DNA from: Chrysophaeum taylorii
Taxonomy: Eukaryota; Sar; Pelagophyceae; Pelagomonadales; Pelagomonadaceae
NCBI GenBank assembly: GCA_029834535.1
Contig: JAQMWT010000031.1
Coordinates: 1-31,028, forward strand
Length of the DNA stretch: 31,028 nt
Direction of reading: 5' to 3'
Position 1 is the stretch's first letter, and each line of letters starts with the position of its first letter. This document shows, piece after piece, positions 9,439 through 18,410 of the stretch. The position numbers and the translations under genes are program-made. The notes under the pieces are model-generated. The model searched no databases and was not told the DNA's origin. It was given only the letters and a program-made list of their open reading frames with translations.

Positions 9439-11676
9439 ATGAGATCATCATCATCATCATCAAAGGATGATGGGGTTTCGCGACGGGGCGAGAAATGGAA
9501 CGAAATGTACGCGAAGGCCGAAACGCCATGGGAGACGCAGCGGCCCGCGTCGCAGGTGGTCGCGTGGACTCGGAGTCGGTCGGTGAGGGGTCTGCGGTGT
9601 GTGGAGCTGTGCTGCGGGACTGGGGCGTCGGCGGTGTATCTCGCCCGAGAGGGCGGCGCGGCGCTGGTGGTGGGGCTGGAGATCTCTGAAGTGGCCGTGG
9701 AGGCGGCGAGGGCGCGGGCTGCCGCGGCGGGGGTCGGGGAGAAGTGCCTGTTCGTGCGGTGCGACGCGCTGGAGGTCGGGCTGGCCGATGTGTGCGGGAT
9801 GGCGGGCATCGAGGCGCGTCCGTTCGAGGCGGGGTTCGACTGCCAGGGGTTCCAGATGCTGTGGGCCGTGGACCCCGATCTCGCGGGCGTGGCGGTGGCC
9901 TCTTTGCTAGCACCCGGGGCGACGTACGTGACGGTCGCTGGAAACGCGAACGAATACAGAGCGGACGGCGCGGGGTCTTCGTTGACGGTGGCCGAGCTGG
10001 TCGGCGCGCTAAGTCCCCCCACGTTCTTTCTCGAGTCGTTGGTGGAAACCCGGTTCGACACGGGGGAGTGCGAGGACGAGGAGGGCCCGACGCTGCCGCC
10101 GTTGGCGTGGCGAGCGGCGCTGGCGCGGACGCGCGACGATTCCATACTCGAGCGACCGCGGCCGCCGCACGCGACCGTCGATTCGCCGGGTTCCGCGCGC
10201 AACAACAACAAGAGTCCGCCGAAGCGGCTGACCCCCAAGTCCTCGCGCCGCGACACGCCGCCCGTGATCGCGCGGAAGCTGACGTCGTTCGCGCGCGACG
10301 CGGCCGACGAGAGCGCGAGTTCGGAGACGGCTCTGGACGACGCGGTCGACGCGGCGCTGTCTGTGGACGGGTCTGTCGCGCCCTCGGACTGCGGGAGCGA
10401 CGCGACGAGCTTCGCCGGGGCCGACGGGTTCGAGAACATCGCCGCCTCGCGCGCGGCGGCCGCGCGGGCCGAGCGCGCTCGAGCCGAGGGCGACGCGCCC
10501 TGGGTGCGGTGGTGGGATCGTCGAGCCAACGCGTACGACGCGCTCTGCGCGGCCCAACCCGTGCTTCGGCGCCTCGCGAAACGCGTCGCCCGCGCGGCCC
10601 TCCATTGGGCCTTCAACTACGACTCCCTGCGTCTCTTCGACGACTCGGTCGTCGTCCCGGTCGCTCCGTCGCCCGAAAACAGGTTCGAGCACGCCACGAT
10701 CGTGGCGTCCGACGATGACGCCACCACCGTTGCCCTCACGGCCGTCGACCTCGCGGCGGGCTCGGGCCAGTGCGCCTGGGCCCTCGCCGACCTCTTGGGG
10801 GCGGAATTGCTTCGAGCCGAGCTCGTCGAGCCGTCCCACTCGATGGCGGCGCTCGCGCGCGCGCGCGCGGGAGCCCTCTGCAGATCTCGCGGCGTGCACG
10901 CGACCGTCTGGCAGATCCCCGCAGAACGCTGTCACGACCGCCTCCCCGCGCGCCTCCAGGCGAGCGTCGACCTCCTCACGTGTTCTTCGGCGATGGAGTG
11001 CCTCAACTACCACGACATGTTCGAGACGGCCGCGGCGCTCTTGCGACCGGGCGGCGCCTTCGCCTTCGACCTCGCCCCCGAGGCCTACGAGGGCACCCGG
11101 GACGACGACCTCGCCTCCTCCTGGGTCGGGGCGGTCAAAGGGGCTCTCCTCGACCGCGGCCTTTTGCTCGGCGACGACGATTCTTTCATCCTTAACCTCA
11201 AGTCGAGGCCCCCGCTCAAGCCGCCGTGCTCTGTCTCGGCGATCGCGACCGCCGCCGCCGCCGCCGGCCTCCGCCTCGCCTCCTGCGACGTCGCCAACGA
11301 CGCCGTTGCGGGCGACTTCTTCGTCGCTTACCGCGCGATGTCCACCTCTTGGCTCTCCGAGCCCTTCGCCGGCATGCCCAAGCCCGACGCCAAGCATCTG
11401 CGTTCCGTGGTTCTTCTCGACGCGGCCAGCCGCGCCGCGCGCACCACTACCCTCCTTCGCACCGCCCTCTTCGTCCTCGTCAAGCCCTCGGCCCGCGTCG
11501 ACGCACACCTCGCGAAACTATACAAAAGAGCCAACCAGGCCCAGGAAAACGACGACGACGACCTCCTCGGTCGCCGCCTCGAGCCCGCCTACCTCGACGA
11601 CCCGCCCTCCGCGAGGCCCATCACCCAGTCCATCAACAACGACCACTTCGGCTGGGCAGGCCCCGCCAAGGTCTGA
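9439..11676 (+). CDS. Tandem two-domain SAM-dependent methyltransferase
   Basis: The 745-residue protein carries two class I methyltransferase domains, which transfer a methyl group from S-adenosylmethionine. Domain 1 (residues about 19-230) starts with W-x-x-x-Y and TPWE, as in the thiopurine methyltransferase/TehB-like group, followed by motif I ELCCGTG (56-62) and an acidic strand end GLEIS (79-83). Domain 2 (about 355-690) has WWDRRANAYD, motif I DLAAGSG (437-443), VEPSHSM (463-469) and a post-motif RPGGAFAFDL (536-545). The linker (about 235-350) is rich in Ser, Asp and Ala and looks disordered. The start at 9,439 is the first in-frame ATG after a stop. No targeting signal is evident. 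The domains differ in sequence, so this is a fusion rather than a recent duplication. Substrates cannot be told from sequence. Confidence 0.88.
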   Translation: MRSSSSSSKDDGVSRRGEKWNEMYAKAETPWETQRPASQVVAWTRSRSVRGLRCVELCCGTGASAVYLAREGGAALVVGLEISEVAVEAARARAAAAGVGEKCLFVRCDALEVGLADVCGMAGIEARPFEAGFDCQGFQMLWAVDPDLAGVAVASLLAPGATYVTVAGNANEYRADGAGSSLTVAELVGALSPPTFFLESLVETRFDTGECEDEEGPTLPPLAWRAALARTRDDSILERPRPPHATVDSPGSARNNNKSPPKRLTPKSSRRDTPPVIARKLTSFARDAADESASSETALDDAVDAALSVDGSVAPSDCGSDATSFAGADGFENIAASRAAAARAERARAEGDAPWVRWWDRRANAYDALCAAQPVLRRLAKRVARAALHWAFNYDSLRLFDDSVVVPVAPSPENRFEHATIVASDDDATTVALTAVDLAAGSGQCAWALADLLGAELLRAELVEPSHSMAALARARAGALCRSRGVHATVWQIPAERCHDRLPARLQASVDLLTCSSAMECLNYHDMFETAAALLRPGGAFAFDLAPEAYEGTRDDDLASSWVGAVKGALLDRGLLLGDDDSFILNLKSRPPLKPPCSVSAIATAAAAAGLRLASCDVANDAVAGDFFVAYRAMSTSWLSEPFAGMPKPDAKHLRSVVLLDAASRAARTTTLLRTALFVLVKPSARVDAHLAKLYKRANQAQENDDDDLLGRRLEPAYLDDPPSARPITQSINNDHFGWAGPAKV

Positions 11677-13035
11677 TGATCATCTGACGACTCTTCTCCG
11701 TCGTCGTGCCTGCTGTCGGATGACGACGGACCTTTGTTGACTCTCGTCGCGACGCGCAACATTCTTAAACAACAACAACAACAACAACAACAACACCGCC
11801 CTTTCCTCCTCCTCGTCGTCCGCTCTACTATAATATATGCCCCTATTATTATTATCATTATCAGTATCATTATCATTATCATTATCCCCCCGGAATCTCT
11901 CTTCGGAGTGGCAGGGGCTAAATATTATACGCGTGCTCATCAAGGGAGAGCTGTGGTGCGAGCAATCGAATAAAAAAAGCCTCTGGACGATGTCCATAGA
12001 TACCCATCCATCCATCCATCCATCGGGGGCGACTAGTGTAATATAAAGGCGCACACACTAAACGCTCAACAGACGCGTACCCATGAAAAGCACGCCGTGT
12101 CTCGCCGGGCGGGCGGGCGGGCACCCGTCCCCGGTTGTATATGAGCGACGTTGGTTATTCTGGACACATCTTCTCGGAATCAACACACCCTTTCCAAACA
12201 TCTACTAGCAGTCGGCCATTAAACGAGAGAGTTTCCGCCGCCCTTACTGATGATCTGACGATGAGCGGTCGGCCACTAAAAAACACCCGTTATAGAGAGA
12301 CCGTCGTCCTTGTGGTCCTCTCCACCCACACGGTGGTGTCGGCCATGAACTACAATAGCCCCGTAGCGTGGAGACCACATAATAATAATTGCGCAGTCGT
12401 CGGCTACCTTCTTAAAAAAACGAGCAGAGAGAGCAACACCACTCTTTTAGTCGGATGTTCCCAAGTGGCGCCACCGGGCTCCCGTTCGCCCGTTCGTTTT
12501 TGTTTGTCTGCTTCTCTCACGGCGCGTTTTGGCCGCCACCAAATCACGTGCTGTCGTCGGGCCGTCAAATACTCTTGTTGGCCTGGAGAGAGAAAACCAC
12601 GATCCCATTGTTGTGATTATTATTATTGTGAGAAAAACTATAGAGGTAGCGCGAGCAACAAAAGCCGCTGCGTAGCGATCTCACGCAACTCGTGCTTGGA
12701 AGCTGAAAAAGTCAGCCAGCCAGATCCCGAAAGGATAGGCAGCCGGCGCTGGCGGTCAGTTCACCACACGCGTGCGCGGTGCGCGTCACCTGGCCATCAT
12801 CGTCCGGATTTAGGAAAATGGTAGGGTCGTCTCCGCCAACCAGCTCGAGGTCGTCGTCTTTACTGCCGTCAGGGTAGATGCGCGATGCGAGCAGAGGATG
12901 GTAGTGCTGCCTCATACGACGAGATAATCACTTCTCTCGAGCGCTTACGATTTTGAACACGTGTGTGTGTGTGTGCAGAGCAGATAGCGATTATTATTAG
13001 GTTGAAGTGGTTCTCATCAGAAGGAAGGCGACAAA
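11677..13035. other. Intergenic region with microsatellites
   Basis: This gap of about 1.36 kb holds several simple repeats: (CAA)n at about 11,767-11,795, ATT/ATC triplets at about 11,840-11,887, (CATC)n at about 12,004-12,025 and (GT)n at about 12,959-12,976. A 229-codon + frame (12,135-12,824) has no family resemblance, low-complexity composition and no GC bias like the neighbours, so I do not call it a gene. The final part must contain the promoter and leader of the next gene. Confidence 0.6.
12211..12350. repeat. Three spaced GTCGGCCA repeats and a hairpin
   Basis: The word GTCGGCCA followed by T/C, an optional base and AA occurs at 12,211, 12,268 and 12,338, with spacings of 57 and 70 bp. 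Next to the third copy, GTGGTC and TCCAC (12,312-12,325) can pair with GTGGAGACCAC at 12,368-12,378, giving a bulged stem of about 11 bp. These could be regulatory sites, but no protein or RNA family is suggested. Confidence 0.3.
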
Positions 13036-13782
13036 ATGAGTGGCGGTAGCGAGTTGGTGATCAAGGTTCCTGAAACGTTGGAGGGGGCGCAGGGTATCGG
13101 GGATTACAAGGCGCGGTTGGCGCGGGGCGTGCGGTATTACCGGTTTCAAGCGGTGAAGTGCGACGGCAAGTACTACGTGGTGGCGAATCACGGACGCCTC
13201 GGGGACCCGCCTTTAGTGGCGATCGATCAACGGACGAGCGAAAAGAAGGCGTTGAAGTTGTTCGTACGGCTGTACCGGGAACGGGTGGGCGTGTCCTGGG
13301 GCTCGGAGTCGCCCCCCTTCGGGGACGCCGAGTACGTTGTTGGAGAGCCAGAGGCAGACGGCGTCGAGCTTCGAAGCGAGGCATTCGCCGACGCCCTAAC
13401 GGAGAACGGGTTCGCGACCGCCATTACCATGCACACCTACGAGCGAGGAGGATGGCACGGCGACGACAGGTTGAGCGAGGTGCATTGGCAGGAAGGGGAC
13501 GGCGGCGCGCCGAAATCGACGGTCGACGCGCGAATCTCGAACCTCGTTTTTGCGATTCGAGATCGCGTCGATTGGTTCGAGAAGATCAGCGACCCCGGCA
13601 TCGTCGAGGCCTGGCGCCGCGACGTCAAAGCCATGAAATTTGGGTCCGTGCCTCCTCCGGCGGAGGATGGTGAGGAACAGCAGCAGGAACAACCACCAGA
13701 GCGGGAAGGGGTCGACGAGGCCGCCGAAGAAGAGGATGACGAGGCCGCCGAAGAAGAGGGGGCCGAAGGAGATGATGAGGAT

Positions 13783-13813
<31 letters not shown>

Positions 13814-15414
13814 ATATGATGGACGTGGTGGAGGACGGGCCGATGGCCGAGTCGGAGAGCGACGCCGAAGGCAAGGTGTACGAGGATTTCAAGCCCAAGG
13901 TGTTTAAGGGCGAAAAGGCTTTCGAGGTCGATCGCGCGTTCGAACTGGCCGTCGGCGAATGTCGGGAGGTTGCCGCGGCGAGCGAGGGCCCCTTTCGGCC
14001 CTCGGGCGCCGACGGCGTGTTCTGTCGCGATCACATGCCAGAGTCGCTGAGGTTGGCGTTGTGGCGCGGCGCGACGGCCCTCAGACAGGCGCCGGCGATC
14101 GGCCATACGGGTCCCGATTTCCACCCCGAGTCCAACAAAATCGTAGTGGACCTCGTGCATCCGAGCATGTATTGCTACGAGCGCGGCGTGACCCCCGTCA
14201 CGAGCAACAAGGCCGACCTCTTCGCGAGCCGGTGGACGGTGCTGAACGCGTGCAGGCCCGAGACGTCGTCGTCGTCTCGGTCGTCGTCTTCCCTAGAGCC
14301 GGACAAACCGCCGCCCCGAGTGATCTGGCGGCCGCGGCGCGGCGCGCGCCCGGAAGACACGCTCTCCTCGCCGACCGGGCTCGCCTGGCTCCCTTCGGAG
14401 GTGGAGGTCGACGCGTCCGGAAAGTGCAAGTTCAGGTCGTACGTCAACTCGTTGCATCCGATCGACAATTCCGGCCTCTACGAGACGCTCGAGGAGGCCT
14501 TGGGATATGCGCTGCCCGGGCTCGAGGAGGCGCTGACGACCCTCGGAACCTCGGGGACGCCGCCGCGCGAGATATCCCCGCGGCGGTGCGAGGAGCCCGA
14601 GATAGGCGTCGTCGTCATCGGACCCGGTCATCCAGACTTCGACGAAGACATGAACGACGGCGAACCCTTCGAAGAGGAAACCCTCATCTCGCCCGAGCTC
14701 CCCGCGACCCCGCCGCCCCTCGCGACACCCCCCCGCGTCTCGCTGCGGGGTCGCATGCTCCAGGTTATCGTGAAGATCGCGCGCTACGAGCTGGACGACG
14801 AGAGGACCTCGTTCGCGGGCGGTACCTGGCACGTCGAAGGAGCCCACGACGAGCGCATCGTCGCGACGGCGTGCTGCTATCTCGAGAACACAAACGTCTC
14901 CGAAACCCACCTGCAGTTCCGCGCCTCTGTCCGCACGCCGGACTACCCTCAGAACGACACCGCGGGCGTCTGGCGCGTCTACGCGATGAACGACGAGGAT
15001 CTGTTAGTCCAGTCTCGCGGCGAGTGCAGGACCCTCGAGGGACGCGTCCTCTGCTGGCCCAACGTCTTGCAGCACCGCCTCGCCCCCTTCAGCCGTCTCG
15101 ACGCCGCCAAGCCGGGGGTTAGGACGATCCTCGTCTTCTTCTTGGTCGACCCCACGCTCAGGGTACGCTCGACGGCGACGGTTCCCCCGCAGCAGCGCGC
15201 CTGGATCGAACGCGACCTCGACGCCCTTCTGGCCATCAAGCTCCCGCCTCGCGGTCTTCGCGCCGCCGTCGCCTCCTATCTCGCCCTCGGCATCGATTAC
15301 AACCAGGCTTCCGATCGCCGCAACCGCCTGATGGCTGAGCGCAAGGCCATCTTCGACTCGGATCAAGGCGACTGGCCCATATTCAAGCAGGAATTCTCTC
15401 TCTGCGAACACTAA
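13036..15414 (+). CDS. WGR-like domain fused to DUF4246 (Fe(II)/2OG oxygenase-like)
   Basis: The 792-residue protein has three parts. Residues about 33-102 resemble the WGR domain of PARP-type proteins: YYRFQAV, then YVVANHGRLG with His in place of the usual Trp, then KKALKLFVRLYRERVGVSW. Residues about 165-203 match the DUF4246 entry region (DRVDWFEKISDPGIVEAW). A very acidic stretch (about 224-282) follows. The rest is typical DUF4246: DFHPESNKIVVDLVHPS (361-377), WLPSEVEVD and YVNSLHP (451-475), LQVIVKIA, GGTWHVEGAHDERIVAT (595-611), NVLQHR (676-681) and FFLVDP. H599, E601 and H680 form a plausible HxE...H iron site, with R696 a candidate 2-oxoglutarate ligand. DUF4246 has no agreed function and the iron site is my inference. 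The start is the first ATG after upstream stops. A nucleic-acid-directed oxygenase is a reasonable guess. Confidence 0.88.
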
Positions 15415-16114
15415 TAATAATAATATTATATATTTTTTTTTATAAAGTGGCAAGTGCTGGTTTTTGTTGTATTCGGTCGATCGGTCGGTCCGCGCCGCGT
15501 CGTTTTTTTTCTTCAGATCCATCCATGATGATGATGATGATGATAGTTTTTTTCTCTCGTCGGCTCATCATCCCTATGGCTCCAGGAACAACAAACAACT
15601 CGTAGCACGCGCATTCGTCAGGGAGAGGGAAAAACTGTCACTGCGGAACACCCTGATCGCCGACTGGCGGTTGCGATGGAAGACGGTGCCTCATGAATCC
15701 TGAGCCTTGCGAGGGCATCCGCCCTCCCGGCGTAGGTTGGCACCTATTCGCCTCCCGGGCGGGCCGGTTGTCAGCCGGAACGTTCGCAGTGGGACGGTGT
15801 ATGTATGTATGGCCGGGGGGCGAAGACGGAAGGTTATCGACGAGTTGGTTGCCAGTCACATCGCGGTCTCCTCGTCGCATGGCGATTGATGGTCACTCTC
15901 CGCCGACCGACCTTTCGGCGCTCCTCGTCTACAGGCCCGTGATTCCGGACTGGCTCCTGTCGGTCCGGCCTGGCTCCAACGCTTTTGGGAGAGGTCTGAA
16001 GTTAGTTAGTTAGCGGAACTGCTGTTCCGATCGATACCCTCGGATAGTTAGTTGTTGGCCTTAATGGTTTAACCATTCATTACCCTTCAACACAGCTGTG
16101 GCCACAACTACGAG
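15415..16114. other. Intergenic region, no gene
   Basis: The stretch opens with TAA stops and AT-rich DNA with a T-run (15,419-15,445), likely 3' untranslated sequence of the DUF4246 gene. A (GAT)n run lies at about 15,526-15,546. A 106-codon + frame (15,693-16,013) shows no family resemblance, so I leave it out. The part just before 16,115 should contain the next gene's promoter and leader, but no motif stands out. Confidence 0.5.
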
Positions 16115-17047
16115 ATGGCAAGAACGACATTTTTTGTGTTTTGTTGTTTGAGAGTGACGGGCGCCGCGAAGGTCCCTATCTACGTTCCGGGTAAGACGAT
16201 TGTGGTGCAGTATGGACGACCGCGAAGCGCGACAACTCTCCAGTGGAAGATCGTGCTGACGATGGCGCAGCTGAAAAACGCAGAGGCAGGAGTCGAAGGG
16301 CCTAGCTCGAAATTCGTCGCTCACGCCGTCGACGAGTTCGAGCCGAACTGTGTGTACAAAGTGCACGCCGCCGAGTACCTCGAGCCGCTCGGGCGCGCGA
16401 CCGCGCCGGTGCTGGCGTTTGTGACGACGACCAAGCCCGCGCTCCCGGAAAACGTCCGAGTAGGCTACGTGCAACAATTGGACTACGTCACGCGACGAGG
16501 CGCGCTGAGCGTCGTCGATGATTACGTCGAGATTTTTGCTCTGACAGAGACTCAGGCGAAGCTCGCGCGGTCTTATATCGAATACTGGGACGTCCATCGG
16601 CTGTGCTGCGGTCCCCAACAATCCCTCGAGAACCGGCTCCGGTTGCACGGGTGTCCGCCGCTTCGGGAGTGGTTCGATCCGAAGCATCCGCACTGCGAGC
16701 GGTACAACTTGACGGCCGTAGAGGAACTGGTGACGTTCGCGAGCTTGGTGATCCAGAGCCTGGGGACGGAGCACCCGGCATTGCATGCATACGACGACCC
16801 TCTTCGGGTCTTGGCGACTCGTCGACGGAGTGGTGGTGGATACTACGCGACCTGCGCCCAAACCGAGGCGGAAATCAGAAACGGGCGAGACTTCGCGCAC
16901 AGCAGGCCGTTCACCACGTGCGCGGCCATGGTGAGGTCGTGGACGAATTGGGACGAGTATCGCGCCTACGTCTGCCGCAACCATCTTTTTTTTGATATTC
17001 AAGACAACGACCCTGGTGGTGCCGGAGTCAACGCGTCCTCGTGCTAA
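16115..17047 (+). CDS. Predicted secreted Cys-rich protein with FN3-like segment
   Basis: I do not recognise the whole family. The 310-residue protein begins with a probable signal peptide: MAR, then a hydrophobic run (residues about 4-17) ending at small residues near GAA. Residues about 25-110 resemble a fibronectin type III fold, ending YKVHAAEYLEPLGRA and LAFVTTTKP, the usual Y-x-V-x-A-x-x-x-x-G pattern. The C-terminal half has eight cysteines, an even number compatible with disulfides (CC, HGC, PHC, ATC, TTC, YVC and a final C). Two N-glycosylation sequons occur (NLT and, near the end, NAS). Together these suggest an extracellular or cell-surface protein. Its stop lies 17 bp before the dihydroorotate dehydrogenase start. 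A CTAAC plus pyrimidine tract at the stop could be a splice acceptor, so the true C-terminus may differ. Confidence 0.7.
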   Translation: MARTTFFVFCCLRVTGAAKVPIYVPGKTIVVQYGRPRSATTLQWKIVLTMAQLKNAEAGVEGPSSKFVAHAVDEFEPNCVYKVHAAEYLEPLGRATAPVLAFVTTTKPALPENVRVGYVQQLDYVTRRGALSVVDDYVEIFALTETQAKLARSYIEYWDVHRLCCGPQQSLENRLRLHGCPPLREWFDPKHPHCERYNLTAVEELVTFASLVIQSLGTEHPALHAYDDPLRVLATRRRSGGGYYATCAQTEAEIRNGRDFAHSRPFTTCAAMVRSWTNWDEYRAYVCRNHLFFDIQDNDPGGAGVNASSC

Positions 17048-17064
17048 CCCTCTTCTTCTTTGTG

Positions 17065-18216
17065 ATGCAACAGCGGCGGCGGCTTCTCGTAGCCGGGGGT
17101 GTGGCGGCAGGTGCAGTGTTTGTGTGGCGGCACGAAGACCGGAAGATCCGGGGGTCATCGGCGTACTGGTCGCTGGCCTCGTCGGCGTCGCGGGCGCTCA
17201 AAGCCATCGACGCCGAGACGGCTCATAACGTAGCTCTGGGAGCGTTGCGGCTCGGGTTCGGGCCGATCGCCCCCTCCCCCGCCAGCGCGCTGCGGAGCGA
17301 GGTGTGGGGCGTGTCGTTCGCCTCGCCCGTCGGCGTTGCCGCGGGGTTCGACAAGCGTGGCGTGGCGACGCGCGCTCTCGGCGAGCTCGGGTTTGGGTTC
17401 GTCGAGGTCGGCGGCGTGACGCTCGAGCCACACCCGGGAAACCCGCGGCCCCGGATATTTCGCGCCGGAGAGGCCATCGTCAACCGCGTTGGGTTGCCGT
17501 CGGAGGGCGCCGAGGTCGTTGCGAAGCGCCTCGAGGCGACGAACCCGAGAACGTGCGTCGTCGGCGTCAACGTCGCCAAGCGCGACGCCGTATCCGAATA
17601 CGCGTCCGTTGCGCGCCGCTTTTCCGCGACCGCCGACTTTTTGGTCGTCAACGCGAGCTGCCCGAACGTTGCGGGTGGCCTCGTCGACGTCTCGGCGCTC
17701 CCGGAGATTCTGGGGTCTGTCCGCCGGGAGATAGGGGACAAGCCGCTTCTGGCGAAAGTTTCGCCCGACCTCGGCCTGCGGGCCCGCCGGGCCATAGCCG
17801 ACGCCCTGCTGACCGCCAAGGTCGACGGCATCGTCGTCGCCAACACTACGACCCGAAGGCCCGGCGATGATGATGCCGAGGATGGACCTCCGAAACTCGA
17901 CGGGGATCCGATCCCCGACTGCCCGCGCGGGGGTCTCTCCGGTCCGCCCCTCACCGCCGCGACCCGCGTGCTCGTGAGCGACCTCTACGACCGCACGCGG
18001 CTGCCCATCGTGGGGGTCGGGGGTGTCCGCACCCCCGAGGACGCCTACGCCCTCATCCGCGCAGGGGCTGCCCTCGTCCAAGTCTACACGGCGCTCGCCG
18101 CCGAGGGCCCCGCCCTCGCCACCCACCTCAACACGGGCCTCCTCCGCTTGGCAAAAAAGGACGGCTTCCGCACCGTCGCCGAGGCGGTGGGTGCGGACCA
18201 TCGTCGTGATCAATAA
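17065..18216 (+). CDS. Dihydroorotate dehydrogenase, class 2 (quinone) type
   Basis: This enzyme oxidises dihydroorotate to orotate in pyrimidine synthesis. Class 2 members are tied to the mitochondrial inner membrane and pass electrons to quinone. The 383-residue protein has the class 2 layout: basic MQQRRR, a hydrophobic segment (residues about 7-20), an amphipathic region, then the FMN barrel. Family motifs are SPVGVAAGFDKRG (87-99), EVGGVTLEPHPGNPRPRIF (114-132), NRVG (140-143), GVNVAK (167-172), VNASCPN (195-201), LLAKVSPDL, VVANTTTRRP, GGLSGPPL and VGVGGVRTPEDAY. The catalytic-base position, Ser in class 2 enzymes, is Cys199, as in class 1. I chose ATG 17,065 because it directly precedes the membrane segment. 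It lies 17 bp after the previous stop. The gene equals pyrD, or DHODH in animals. Confidence 0.95.
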   Translation: MQQRRRLLVAGGVAAGAVFVWRHEDRKIRGSSAYWSLASSASRALKAIDAETAHNVALGALRLGFGPIAPSPASALRSEVWGVSFASPVGVAAGFDKRGVATRALGELGFGFVEVGGVTLEPHPGNPRPRIFRAGEAIVNRVGLPSEGAEVVAKRLEATNPRTCVVGVNVAKRDAVSEYASVARRFSATADFLVVNASCPNVAGGLVDVSALPEILGSVRREIGDKPLLAKVSPDLGLRARRAIADALLTAKVDGIVVANTTTRRPGDDDAEDGPPKLDGDPIPDCPRGGLSGPPLTAATRVLVSDLYDRTRLPIVGVGGVRTPEDAYALIRAGAALVQVYTALAAEGPALATHLNTGLLRLAKKDGFRTVAEAVGADHRRDQ

Positions 18217-18410
18217 GGTGGAAGTTCATTTTTTTCTTTCTTGTGGGGTGGGTGGACCCGCAGCTTTGTGTTGTTAATTGAAGGGGCGATACAAGTAATG
18301 GATGGATTCCCCCGGCGCGGTTCTTCAGGTCTCAAACCATGGCCCGCCGCATTTTGACTACTCGCTTTCAAAAGCACCGACCGCCCTGCCTTTACTTGCT
18401 GCGTTTAACG
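18217..18410. other. Likely 3' untranslated sequence and spacer
   Basis: A T-rich run follows the dehydrogenase stop (about 18,228-18,242). No coding frame is convincing in this short stretch. Confidence 0.4.

Noticed and set aside
10009..11508. Antisense open frame of 499 codons over the methyltransferase
   Set aside because: GC-rich coding sequence often leaves the opposite strand open. The composition is Arg/Gly/Glu-rich with no domain, while the + strand shows clear family motifs.
12135..12824. A 229-codon + strand open frame
   Set aside because: No domain, no GC-codon bias like neighbouring genes, and it lies in a microsatellite-rich intergenic region.
15693..16013. A 106-codon + strand open frame
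   Set aside because: No family resemblance, and there are overlapping frames on both strands.
16928..17094. An intron joining the secreted-protein gene to DHODH
   Set aside because: A donor-like GTGAGG (16,930) and CTAAC-pyrimidine-CAG acceptor exist, but the DHODH ATG would be removed and both proteins look complete without splicing. Kept only as an alternative.
16061..17158. Antisense open frame of 365 codons over the secreted-protein gene
   Set aside because: It is longer than the + strand frame, so I compared both. The + strand has a signal peptide, FN3-like pattern, even Cys count and sequons. The antisense is Arg-rich without features.
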